64,000 bases of DNA, taken from contig CAVTPF010000004.1 of NCBI GenBank assembly GCA_963736525.1, positions 62,001 to 126,000 on the forward strand, in the 5' to 3' direction. This document shows, piece after piece, positions 1 to 7,964 of this stretch (the first letter of the stretch is position 1; the number at the start of each line of letters is the position of its first letter). Source of the DNA: Bog-473 sp963736525. Its GTDB lineage: Bacteria > Actinomycetota > Acidimicrobiia > Acidimicrobiales > RAAP-2. The notes under the pieces were generated by a model that was not told the origin of the DNA, made no database searches, and worked only from the letters and a program-made list of their open reading frames with translations. A program made the position numbers and the translations under genes.

Positions 1-2
1 CC

Positions 3-245
3 ATCGCCATGATCGGCGGCGCCGCCCTGCGCATCCCGCTCAACATCTACCAGCCGTTCACGACGGTGGCGGCGACCATCCTCACCCAGCTCGACGGCGC
101 GCTGACCGACGGCACCGGATTCGCCGTGGCCACCCTGGCCGAGCTGGCTCTCGTCCTCGCCGTCATCTCGGTGGCGGTCAACCTGGCGGCCCGCCTCATC
201 ATCAGGCGAACGGGTCGGATAGGCGCGCCCGTGGGCGGGGCCTGA
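3..245 (+). CDS. pstC: Phosphate ABC transporter permease PstC, C-terminal part (truncated by window edge)
   Basis: Only the last 80 codons or so are present; the reading frame is open from the window edge. What is seen is a hydrophobic stretch, an Ala/Leu/Val-rich final membrane helix and a basic cytoplasmic end, as in PstC C-termini. The assignment rests mainly on the next gene, pstA, whose ATG overlaps this stop codon (ATGA). PstC and PstA together form the membrane channel of the high-affinity phosphate importer. A second, complete pstC-pstA pair lies at 36250-38483 on the other strand, so this is a separate pst locus. The upstream part, including any pstS, is outside the window. Confidence 0.8.
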   Translation: MAMIGGAALRIPLNIYQPFTTVAATILTQLDGALTDGTGFAVATLAELALVLAVISVAVNLAARLIIRRTGRIGAPVGGA

Positions 246-1207
246 TGACCACCACGCTGTCCGCCGGCCCTTCGACGAGGCGCCGGCGCGTGTCGTCGGT
301 CATCTGGCGCGTCCTGACCTACGCCGCGCTCGTCCTCATCATGGGACCCGCCGCCTGGCTGCTCATCGGCGTCCTCGTCCGCGCATGGCCCCACTGGCAG
401 TGGAGCGTCTTGTGGACGACGCTGACCCCGACAGGAGGCGGGCTGCGCGACCAGATCCTGGGGACACTGATCCTCATGGCGGGCGTGTTCATCATCGCCG
501 GCACGATCGGCGTGCTCGCCGGCATCCACCTGGCCGAGCTGGCGCGTTCGGGGCGTTTCAGCGGGAAGATCAGCTCTCCCCTGCGGACGGCGTCGGACAT
601 CCTCTCGGGCTTCCCGTCCATCGTGCTCGGCTACGTCGGCTACACCGCCCTGGTCGTCGGCCTGCACTGGGGCTTCTCGCTCCTCTCCGCGCTCATCATC
701 CTGTCGATCATGGTCATCCCCTACATCGCCAAGACGACCGAGAACTCGCTGCGCCAGGTGCCGACCGGTTACCGGGAGGGGGCCGAGGCGCTGGGCATGT
801 CGATGGGCTACAGCCTGCGCAAGGTCATCCTCAAGAGCGCACTGCCCGGCATCGTGACCGGGTTGCTGCTGGCGCTGGCCATCGCCTGCGGCGAGACGGC
901 TCCGCTGATCTACACGGCGGGGTTCGCGCCCACGCTGCCGCACTCACTGACCCACGCCCAATTCCCCTATCTGACCTACGTCGTCTTCCAGTACTACAAC
1001 GCCCCCGAGACCCAGTACCACTACCTCTCCTATGACTCCGCCCTGATCCTCATCGTCATCGTGCTGCTGCTCCTAGTGTCGAGCCGCATCATCGTGGCCC
1101 GCACCCAGCGTCACTCCGAGAGCGCACGGGGCACGGGACGCCGCCGGCGCCGGCGCAAGACCAATGAGCCCCTGCTGGGCATCGCAGAGGGCGTCCCCCC
1201 GCGCTAG
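245..1207 (+). CDS. pstA: Phosphate ABC transporter permease PstA
   Basis: A 320-residue polytopic membrane protein of normal PstA length. It starts with a short basic N-terminus and a first membrane helix near residues 25-45. The binding-protein-dependent permease core follows, with the EAA-type cytoplasmic loop near residues 178-200 (GYREGAEALGMS) that contacts the ATPase. It ends in a long Arg-rich cytoplasmic tail. The ATG overlaps the stop of the partial pstC by one base, so the two are translationally coupled. No pstB follows: the next gene is an unrelated beta-barrel protein after a 143-base gap. The ATPase must be encoded upstream of the window or be borrowed, for example from pstB at 35414-36253. 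Confidence 0.92.
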   Translation: MTTTLSAGPSTRRRRVSSVIWRVLTYAALVLIMGPAAWLLIGVLVRAWPHWQWSVLWTTLTPTGGGLRDQILGTLILMAGVFIIAGTIGVLAGIHLAELARSGRFSGKISSPLRTASDILSGFPSIVLGYVGYTALVVGLHWGFSLLSALIILSIMVIPYIAKTTENSLRQVPTGYREGAEALGMSMGYSLRKVILKSALPGIVTGLLLALAIACGETAPLIYTAGFAPTLPHSLTHAQFPYLTYVVFQYYNAPETQYHYLSYDSALILIVIVLLLLVSSRIIVARTQRHSESARGTGRRRRRRKTNEPLLGIAEGVPPR

Positions 1208-1350
1208 GTCCGCTCGAGCGACGGGTCGGAGACCGACCTGCGCCGGACCTAAGGTGGAAGCTCGTGGCGGGACATGGCCCGCCACTGCCATGAGGACCGT
1301 GAGCGGGCTGTGAGACGCGGACCGTGAAGCGACGACCGTAGGAGGACACG

Positions 1351-1917
1351 TTGAGCGCAGGACCTGAGTGGGGGCCCCTGGCCCGCCTGGCGGGCATCTG
1401 GGAAGGCGAGCGGGGCGAGGACGTGGCCTACGCCAACGACTCCGGGAAGATCGGCCTGACCCCCTACCGTGAGCACGTCGACTTCAAGCCCTTCGGGCCG
1501 GTCGAGAACGGGCCCCAGGTCCTCTACGGCCTCGACTACCGCATGGCGGCCTGGCGGGGCGACGAGGAGAACCCCTTCCACACCGAGGTCGGCTACTGGA
1601 TGTGGGACGCCCGCGACAGCGAGGTGGTCCGCTGCTTCCTCATCCCGCGCGGCTCGGCCGTGGTCGCCGGCGGCATCGTGGCCGCGGACGCCACCGCCTT
1701 CACCCTCTCGGCACGGGTGGGCAGCCAGACCTACGGCATCCTGGCCAACAACTGGCTGGACAAGAACGCCCAGTCGGTCAGCTTCGAGGTCACCATCGAC
1801 ACCAGCGTGGAGAACGAGTTCACGTACTCCGAGACCACCGTGATCAAGCACGCCAAGGTGGCCGAGGAGGTCATCCACACGGACCGCAACACGCTGCGGC
1901 GGATCGCCGACGCCTAG
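1351..1917 (+). CDS. Nitrobindin-like / FABP-fold heme-binding beta-barrel protein
   Basis: A 188-residue soluble protein. It opens with the family hallmark LARLAGIWEGERGED (near residues 10-24), which matches the L-x-G-x-W-x-G signature of the bacterial nitrobindin / THAP4-like family. These proteins form a ten-strand barrel that binds ferric heme at a C-terminal His; a conserved-looking His-Thr-Asp motif lies near residue 175. The chosen start is TTG at 1351 because a strong AGGAGG ribosome binding site lies just upstream (about 1341-1346) and no better start exists. It is monocistronic between pstA and an acyl-CoA dehydrogenase operon. Family members are implicated in nitric oxide or peroxynitrite chemistry, but the physiological role here is unknown. 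Confidence 0.8.
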   Translation: MSAGPEWGPLARLAGIWEGERGEDVAYANDSGKIGLTPYREHVDFKPFGPVENGPQVLYGLDYRMAAWRGDEENPFHTEVGYWMWDARDSEVVRCFLIPRGSAVVAGGIVAADATAFTLSARVGSQTYGILANNWLDKNAQSVSFEVTIDTSVENEFTYSETTVIKHAKVAEEVIHTDRNTLRRIADA

Positions 1918-1980
1918 GGCGGCCCGGTAGGGTCGACCCGGTCGGGCCCCTGCCGGGGCTCGACCGCAGGGAGGCACGCC

Positions 1981-3204
1981 ATGTACCAGTGGTCCGAAGA
2001 GCAGCTGGCGATCCGCGACGCGGTCCGGCGCTTCGTGGAGGAAGAGGTCAAGCCCAACGTCGAGGAGCTCGAGCACGGCGAGACCCCGCCGTACGAGGTG
2101 ATCCGCAAGCTCTACCGGACCTTCGGGCTCGACGCCATGGCCAGGGAGTCCTTCAAGCGGGCGCTCGAGCGCTCGACGTCGGGCACGCCGGCCCCGGAGC
2201 GGACCGAGCGCGGCGGCAATGCGGCCCTCACGCTGATCCCCATCATCGAGCTGTGCCACTACTGCCCCGGCATCGTGACCGCGCTCGGGGTCTCGACGGG
2301 CCTGGCCGGCGGCACCATCATGAAGAGCGGCACGCCGGCCCAAATGGAGCGCTGGGGCCTCGACCTGATGACGGTGGACAAGATCGGCGCCTGGGCCATC
2401 ACCGAGCCCGACTCGGGCTCCGACGCCCTGGGTGGCATGAAGTCCACGGCCGTGCGAGACGGTGACGAGTACGTGCTCAACGGCAACAAGACGTTCATCA
2501 CGAACGGCCCCTACGCCGACACGATCGTCTTCTACGCCAAGCTCGACGACGGGAGCGGGACACCGCTGCGCCAGCGCCCCGTGCTCACCTTCGTCCTGGA
2601 CTCCGGCATGCCCGGGCTCCAGCAGTCGAAGCCGTTCCGCAAGATGGGGCTGCACTCGTCCCCCACGGGCGAGCTCTTCCTCACGGACGTGCGGGCGGGC
2701 AGGGACCGGCTGCTCGGGGAGAGCGAGGGCCGGCCGGGCGGGACCGAGGGACGCGACAGCGCCAAGGGGAACTTCGTGACCGAGCGGGCGGGCGTCGCGG
2801 CCATGTCGCTCGGCCTCATAGAGGAATGCCTCGCGCTGTCCGTGCAGTACGCCAAGGACAGGCTGCTCTGGGAGCGGCCGATCGCCGAGTTCCAGCTGAT
2901 TCAGCTGAAGCTGGCCCGGATGGAGATCGCCCGGCTGAACGTGGAGAACCTCGTGTTCCGCCACATAGAGATGAGCGCCGCCGGCAAGAGCCTCACCCTG
3001 GCCGAGGCCTCGGCCATGAAGCTGTACTCGGCCCAGGCCGCCTCCGAAGTGGCCATGGAGGCCGTGCAGCTCTTCGGGGGCAACGGGTACATGTCAGAGT
3101 TCCGGGTGGAGCAGCTGGCCCGCGACGCCAAGGTGTTCCAGATCTACGCAGGCACGGACGAGATCCAGGTGACCCACATTGCCCGCGACCTCCTCGGGCG
3201 CTGA
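1981..3204 (+). CDS. Acyl-CoA dehydrogenase (FadE-type flavoprotein)
   Basis: A 407-residue, full-length acyl-CoA dehydrogenase. The N-terminal helical domain covers residues 1-125. The middle beta domain carries the FAD/substrate motif AITEPDSGSD near 139-148, and the C-terminal helical domain runs from 250 to 407. The usual catalytic Glu in the C-terminal Y-E-G-T motif is replaced by Ala (Y-A-G-T, Ala390). A Glu occurs instead at residue 268 in V-T-E-R-A-G, the position used by isovaleryl-CoA and long-chain dehydrogenases. It is therefore probably active, with the alternative base. It leads a run of four close genes, followed by an M20 amidohydrolase, an SDR and a NIPSNAP-like protein. This suggests catabolism of a branched or modified acyl compound; the substrate is unknown. 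Confidence 0.93.
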   Translation: MYQWSEEQLAIRDAVRRFVEEEVKPNVEELEHGETPPYEVIRKLYRTFGLDAMARESFKRALERSTSGTPAPERTERGGNAALTLIPIIELCHYCPGIVTALGVSTGLAGGTIMKSGTPAQMERWGLDLMTVDKIGAWAITEPDSGSDALGGMKSTAVRDGDEYVLNGNKTFITNGPYADTIVFYAKLDDGSGTPLRQRPVLTFVLDSGMPGLQQSKPFRKMGLHSSPTGELFLTDVRAGRDRLLGESEGRPGGTEGRDSAKGNFVTERAGVAAMSLGLIEECLALSVQYAKDRLLWERPIAEFQLIQLKLARMEIARLNVENLVFRHIEMSAAGKSLTLAEASAMKLYSAQAASEVAMEAVQLFGGNGYMSEFRVEQLARDAKVFQIYAGTDEIQVTHIARDLLGR

Positions 3205-3205
3205 C

Positions 3206-4384
3206 GTGAGCGAGCTCTTCGGGACGGCGCCCGCCGACGCCGTCTACGACGAGATGGTCGACCTGCGGCGGGAGATCCATCGCCGTCCCGAGCTGGCCTT
3301 CGCCGAGCACAGGACCACCGCGCTGATCCGGGACCACATGGCGGCGCTGGGCATCGGCGAAGCAGTGCGGGTCACCGAGACGGGCGGCATCTACGCACTG
3401 GAGGGCGGCCGGCCGGGTCGCAGCGTGGTGCTGCGGGCCGACATCGACGCGCTCCCGGTGCACGAGGACGGGTCCAGACCGGTGCACTCCGAGGTGGACG
3501 GGGTGATGCACGCCTGCGGGCACGACGTGCACGTGGCCGCCCTGCTGGGGGCGGCCACGGCATTGGCGTCACGCCAACCGGACCTTCCCGGACGCTACGT
3601 CTTCGTGTTCCAGCCGGGCGAGGAGGCGCTGTGCGGAGCCAAGGCGATGGTCGAGGGTGGCGCGCTGGACGTCATGGAGGGGGCGCGGCTGATCGGTTTC
3701 CACGTGACGTCGCAGATCCCCACGGGCCTGGTGGCGGTGCGCGGCGGGGTGACGATGTCCGAGGCCCACTCCCTGCGCGTGACGCTCCGCGGGCCCGGTG
3801 GGCACGGCGCCATGCCCAGCGGCCACGGCGACGTCGTCAAGGCGACGGCGGAGCTCGTCAGCCGGCTGGGCGAGGTGGTCGACGGTCTCTCTCTCGAGGA
3901 GACCAACTGCGTGTGTACCGCCGGCACGTTGCGGGCGGGGACGGCGGTCAACGTCGTCCCGACCTCTGCCACGGTCACCGGCACGCTGCGGACCTTCACG
4001 CCCGTGCAGCGCGAGGAGGCCATCACCCGCCTGCGCGCCCTGTGCGCCGCGATCGCCGATGGCCAGGGTGTGCAGGTCGAACTGGAGCTGCCCGAGCACA
4101 CCCCGGCCGTGGTCAACGACCCGGTGGTGGCCGACCTGGTCGAAGCAGAGGCGCGGGCTGCCCTCGGTACCCACGGGGTGTTCCGGATGCCGCCCTCGTC
4201 CCCGAGCGACGACGTCAGCGAATTCCTCGACAACCTGCCCGGCTGCTACTTCTTCGTCGGCGGCGCGGCCGCCGACGGCTCCAGCGGCATGCACCACTCC
4301 CCCAGCTTCTCGGTCGAGGACGGATCGCTACGCGTCGGGGCGGGCCTCATGGTGCGCTGCGCGCTGGCGTTGGCCGCGCCGTGA
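3206..4384 (+). CDS. M20-family metallo-amidohydrolase (N-acyl amino acid / IAA-conjugate hydrolase type)
   Basis: A 392-residue zinc hydrolase. Visible metal-site motifs are LRADIDALPV near residue 74, HACGHDVH near 100 and FQPGEE near 138, in the order typical of amidohydrolases that cleave N-acyl amino acids or hippurate-like conjugates. A dimerisation domain occupies roughly residues 170-300. The GTG at 3206, one base after the acyl-CoA dehydrogenase stop, is preferred. An in-frame TTG at 3179 would add nine residues and overlap the upstream gene by 26 bases. Position within the acyl-CoA dehydrogenase/SDR run suggests release of a fatty or aromatic acid from an amide conjugate before oxidation; that is inference. 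Confidence 0.88.
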   Translation: MSELFGTAPADAVYDEMVDLRREIHRRPELAFAEHRTTALIRDHMAALGIGEAVRVTETGGIYALEGGRPGRSVVLRADIDALPVHEDGSRPVHSEVDGVMHACGHDVHVAALLGAATALASRQPDLPGRYVFVFQPGEEALCGAKAMVEGGALDVMEGARLIGFHVTSQIPTGLVAVRGGVTMSEAHSLRVTLRGPGGHGAMPSGHGDVVKATAELVSRLGEVVDGLSLEETNCVCTAGTLRAGTAVNVVPTSATVTGTLRTFTPVQREEAITRLRALCAAIADGQGVQVELELPEHTPAVVNDPVVADLVEAEARAALGTHGVFRMPPSSPSDDVSEFLDNLPGCYFFVGGAAADGSSGMHHSPSFSVEDGSLRVGAGLMVRCALALAAP

Positions 4385-4403
4385 GGTCAGTCCATGGGCC
4401 ACA

Positions 4404-5183
4404 ATGGCGGCCGTGACCCCGGACCTCTTCTCCATCGACGGCAAGACGGCGCTCGTCACCGGCGGGACCCGCGGCATCGGCAGGATGATCGCGGAAGGGT
4501 TCGTCGAGGCCGGAGCGTCGGTGTACATCTCATCGCGCAAGGCGGAGGCCTGCGCGGAGGTGGCGGCCGAGCTCTCCAAGAAGGGCACCTGCATCGGCCT
4601 TCCGGCCGACCTGTCCAAGGAGGACGAGTGCCGCCGGCTCGCCGACGAGATGGCGTCGCGGGTGGACAAGCTCGACATCCTCGTCAACAACGCGGGCGCC
4701 ACCTGGGGCACGCCACTGGCCGACTTCGACGAAGCCGCCTTCGAACGGGTCCTGGCCCTGAACGTCAAGGGCGTCTTCCACCTGACCAAGTTCCTGGTCC
4801 CGCTCCTGGAGAAGGCAGGGACGCAGGAGGAACCTGCCCGGGTCATCAACATCGGCTCCATCGACGGGATTCAGGTGCCGATGCTCGAGACCTACTCCTA
4901 CTCGGCGTCGAAGGCGGCCGTGCACCAGATGACCCGGCACCTGGCCCGCCGCCTCGCCCCGACCATCACCGTCAACGCCATTGCGCCGGGGCCGTTCGAG
5001 TCGAAGATGATGGCCGCCACGCTCGAGGCGTTCGGGGAGCAGATCGCGGCGAATGCCCCGCTCAAGCGCATCGGACGCCCCGACGACATGGTGGGCACGG
5101 CCATCTTCCTGGCTTCGCGGGCGGGCGCCTACCTGACCGGTGCCATCATTCCGGTGGACGGAGGCATCGCCACCACCCGTTAG
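4404..5183 (+). CDS. Short-chain dehydrogenase/reductase, RhlG-like
   Basis: A 259-residue classical SDR with the Rossmann motif TGGTRGIG (residues 19-26), the NNAG structural motif, catalytic Ser in the INIGSIDG strand, and Tyr/Lys in YSYSASKAA. The Arg/Lys-containing segment after the second strand (ISSRKAEAC) suggests NADP(H) preference. Overall pattern and length resemble the 3-oxoacyl reductase RhlG subgroup. The ATG at 4404 is chosen; GTG at 4413 is also possible. It sits 19 bases after the amidohydrolase and 24 bases before the next gene, consistent with one operon. A beta-ketoacyl or hydroxyacyl substrate is the natural guess from its neighbours. Confidence 0.9.
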   Translation: MAAVTPDLFSIDGKTALVTGGTRGIGRMIAEGFVEAGASVYISSRKAEACAEVAAELSKKGTCIGLPADLSKEDECRRLADEMASRVDKLDILVNNAGATWGTPLADFDEAAFERVLALNVKGVFHLTKFLVPLLEKAGTQEEPARVINIGSIDGIQVPMLETYSYSASKAAVHQMTRHLARRLAPTITVNAIAPGPFESKMMAATLEAFGEQIAANAPLKRIGRPDDMVGTAIFLASRAGAYLTGAIIPVDGGIATTR

Positions 5184-5207
5184 CGAGGACCACAAGGGGG
5201 CTCCGCC

Positions 5208-5918
5208 ATGTTGTTGCTCCATGAAGTGCACCGGGTCGCCGGGTCGCAGGAAGAGAACTTCGAGTCGGCGTACCGGGACCGCCTGCTCTCCGCCCTCGCC
5301 GAGACCGCGGGGTCCCGGCTGCTGTGGTTCCTCCGGGTCGCCCACGGCAGCGGCCCGGCGTACACGGTGGTCACGATCATCGGCTGTCGCGACGCAACGG
5401 CATGGGCGGAGCTGGCCGAGCGCATGCGCGAGGGCGACCTGGCCGAGTGGTCCTCGGAGGTCGACGCCATGCGCCACGCCTGCGACGCCAAGATCCTCAC
5501 TCCCGTGTCGTGGTCGCCGGTGCAGGAGATCGACCTGGCGACGGTCCCGACGAGCGGCGCCTCGCACGAGCTCAGCCTGTTCATGGAGGACACGGCGTGG
5601 CCGTACCCGGGCGGGCTCCGCGCCTACCTGGGCAAGGCCGGCACCCTCTACGACACCGAGTTGACCACCTCGAGGCGGGAGGGGCGGAGCATCATTGAGC
5701 TCGAGGCCGCGTTCCAACCCGTCTACGGCTCACACCGCACCAACGAGGTGGTCCTGTGGCAGCGCGTGGTGAACCACAAGGCGCTGCTCTACCTGCTCGC
5801 CAACGACATGCCCCCCTCCGCCACCGCGCCGGGGACGTGGATGCACGACGCCCTGGCCGTGCGCGACCGCTGGGAGAGCCGGATTCTGCGCAGCGCGGAG
5901 TGGTCCCCGCTCTACTGA
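5208..5918 (+). CDS. Hypothetical protein, NIPSNAP-like dimeric alpha/beta barrel (two repeats)
   Basis: A 236-residue soluble protein without signal peptide or membrane helix. It appears to be built of two ferredoxin-like halves: residues 1-100 start with LLLHEVHRVAG, and residues 115-230 start with HELSLFMEDTAW. Each half has strand-helix-helix-strand patterning and a conserved Trp-rich edge, as in NIPSNAP/Dabb-type proteins. It ends the catabolic operon that starts with the acyl-CoA dehydrogenase. Similar small barrel proteins often accompany catabolic gene sets in actinobacteria, but no reaction can be assigned from sequence. Confidence 0.7.
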   Translation: MLLLHEVHRVAGSQEENFESAYRDRLLSALAETAGSRLLWFLRVAHGSGPAYTVVTIIGCRDATAWAELAERMREGDLAEWSSEVDAMRHACDAKILTPVSWSPVQEIDLATVPTSGASHELSLFMEDTAWPYPGGLRAYLGKAGTLYDTELTTSRREGRSIIELEAAFQPVYGSHRTNEVVLWQRVVNHKALLYLLANDMPPSATAPGTWMHDALAVRDRWESRILRSAEWSPLY

Positions 5919-6012
5919 GGCGGCGTCGGCGCCTGGGGCCCGGTCCGGGAGCCGCGCAACTCGGGCACAATTGCCACCCTACGCCGGGGATGCTGCCTTT
6001 ATCGTCTTCTCC

Positions 6013-6492
6013 ATGACCGCGTACGAGGACCAGGCCTGGCTGCACCCGTCACCGGTGCTGTGGCGGATGCGCAAGGCCGAGCTGGTCACCTTCACCGCGG
6101 TGCTGGCGGGATGCTTCGGCCTCATCTTCCTCGCGGCGGTGGGCCCGCTCGCGGGGGCGGTCACCGTCGCCGTCGTCGTCGGGATCGGTGCCGCGCTGTC
6201 GTGGTTCGTCCGCCGCCGCTATCGGGCCTGGCGCTACCAGGAGCGTCATGAGGACCTCATCGTCGGCCGGGGGGTCATGGTGCAACGGCTCTCGGTCGTG
6301 CCCTACGGGAGGATGCAGTTCGTCGAGGTGACCGCCGGCCCGGTCGAGCGCCTGTTCCATCTGTCCACGGTCAAGTTGCACACCGCGGCCGCGGCCAGCG
6401 ACGCCCGGATCCCCGGGCTCGAGACGGCCGAGGCGGCACGGCTCCGGGACCGCCTGACCGAACTGGGCGAGTCGATGGGGGCGGGCATGTGA
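6013..6492 (+). CDS. Membrane protein with bacterial PH (bPH2) domain, YdbS-like
   Basis: A 159-residue protein with two membrane helices (about residues 24-62) followed by a bPH2 domain that starts at the RYRAWRYQER loop. The family signature is visible as RGVMVQRLSVVPYGRMQFVEV. The ATG at 6013 is preferred because upstream in-frame starts fall in sequence with poor codon usage. It overlaps the next gene by four bases (ATGTGA), which encodes a larger double bPH2 protein. Such YdbS/YdbT pairs are widespread in Gram-positive bacteria, sit in the cytoplasmic membrane, and have only loosely defined roles in envelope stress. Confidence 0.88.
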   Translation: MTAYEDQAWLHPSPVLWRMRKAELVTFTAVLAGCFGLIFLAAVGPLAGAVTVAVVVGIGAALSWFVRRRYRAWRYQERHEDLIVGRGVMVQRLSVVPYGRMQFVEVTAGPVERLFHLSTVKLHTAAAASDARIPGLETAEAARLRDRLTELGESMGAGM

Positions 6493-7964
6493 CAGCGGAC
6501 CAGCCCGTGGCGGGGCTCCCCGACGACGGCTGGCGCCGCCTTCACCCGTTCTCACCCGTGGCGCGCGTCGGGCGGCTCGTCCCGGCGCTCGTCCTTCTCT
6601 TCTTGGTCTCCACGGTGCACTCGAAGGCCGAGAACGGCCAGGTGGAGACCGACTACCTCGTGGTGATCACACTGGCCTCGGCGGTCTACGGCTACGTGCA
6701 CTGGATGGTGACCCGCTGGCGCTTCGAGGGCGGGACGCTGCGCATCGAGACCGGGCTGATCCGAAAGGACTCGCGCCGGCTGCCGCTGGCACGCATCCAA
6801 GCCGTCGACATCGTGCGCCCGCTACTGGCGCGGCTGCTCGGCGTGTCCGAGCTGCGCATCCGCCTGGCCGGATCGGGATCGACCGACGGCAAGCTGGCCT
6901 ACCTGGCGGAAGCCGAAGCGGCCGAGCTCCGCCTGGCCCTGCTCGCCGGGCACCACCAGAGCGACCCGCCCGTGTCGGCCAACACCGGGCTCCCCATGGC
7001 GAGCGTGACCACGGGCCGTCTCCTCGGCTCCGTCCTGCTCTCCCTCGTCAGCCTCGTCCTGATCGGCACGGTCGCCACCCTGGCCGTGCTGGACGAGTTC
7101 GAGCCCAGGACCGCCGCCGCCGCGGCCGGCTTCCTGGCCGTCTACCTGCTCAGCTTCGCCGGCGTGATCTGGCGGCGGCTCTCGGGCCAGTACGCCTTCG
7201 TCGCCGTGGAAGGGCCGGAGGGGGTGCGCATCCGCCGCGGGCTCCTGCAGACGATCTCCGAGACGATCCCCTACGGACGGATCCAGGCGGTGCGCCAGGT
7301 GGAGCCGCTGCTGTGGCGGCCGTTCGGCTGGTGCCGTCTGGAGGTGGACGTCGCGGGCGCGACGGCGCGCAACCAGCGCGGCGAGGGGACGGGCGTGGTG
7401 CGCAAGGCGCTGCTTCCGGTGGGGTCGCAGCAGGACTCGTGGCACCTGCTGGCCCGCCTGCTGGGTGGTCCGGACCCGACGCGCACGCCTCCCCCGCCGC
7501 GGGCTCGCCTCAAGGCGCCGCTCAGCTTCCACTTCTTGTCGGCCGGCCACGACGGCACGCACGCCGTGTGCGTGACCGGGCGCATCAACCGGACGACCAC
7601 CTGGGTCTCGTTCGAGAAGTCACAGAGCATCCGCAGAGTCCAGGGGCCGCTGCAGCGGCCGCTCGGGCTGGCCACGGTGCACCTGGACGTCGCCGGCAAG
7701 CGCGCCCGCGCCGAGTTCCGGGACCGGGAGCTGGCAGAGGCGGACCGGCTGGTGCAGGAGCTGTCCGAGCTCAGCCGGCTGGCCCGGATGCACCGGAACC
7801 CTGCCCCACCCGCATCCCTCGGCGCGACGGGCGTCGCGCCCTCAGGCTGGTATCCGGACCCGTCGGGACGCCACGAACGGCGCTACTGGCACGACGGTCG
7901 CTGGACCGAGCACGTCGGCGACGGCGGCCGGCGCAGCACGGACGTGCCTATGCCGGCACCGTGA
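6489..7964 (+). CDS. Double bPH2-domain membrane protein with C-terminal DUF2510 domain (YdbT-like)
   Basis: A 491-residue protein starting at GTG 6489, overlapping the previous stop by four bases. Two membrane-helix pairs (about residues 30-70 and 175-220) are each followed by a bPH2 domain with the R-R-L-P-L-x-R-I-Q and E-T-I-P-Y-G-R-I-Q signatures. A third, weaker PH-like segment covers about 340-420. The C-terminus adds a short DUF2510 module (GWYPDPSGRHERRYW), an actinobacterial domain found on many membrane proteins. The fusion of a YdbT-type protein to DUF2510 is unusual in my experience. The last 17 bases overlap the convergent P450 gene. Confidence 0.87.
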   Translation: MTADQPVAGLPDDGWRRLHPFSPVARVGRLVPALVLLFLVSTVHSKAENGQVETDYLVVITLASAVYGYVHWMVTRWRFEGGTLRIETGLIRKDSRRLPLARIQAVDIVRPLLARLLGVSELRIRLAGSGSTDGKLAYLAEAEAAELRLALLAGHHQSDPPVSANTGLPMASVTTGRLLGSVLLSLVSLVLIGTVATLAVLDEFEPRTAAAAAGFLAVYLLSFAGVIWRRLSGQYAFVAVEGPEGVRIRRGLLQTISETIPYGRIQAVRQVEPLLWRPFGWCRLEVDVAGATARNQRGEGTGVVRKALLPVGSQQDSWHLLARLLGGPDPTRTPPPPRARLKAPLSFHFLSAGHDGTHAVCVTGRINRTTTWVSFEKSQSIRRVQGPLQRPLGLATVHLDVAGKRARAEFRDRELAEADRLVQELSELSRLARMHRNPAPPASLGATGVAPSGWYPDPSGRHERRYWHDGRWTEHVGDGGRRSTDVPMPAP

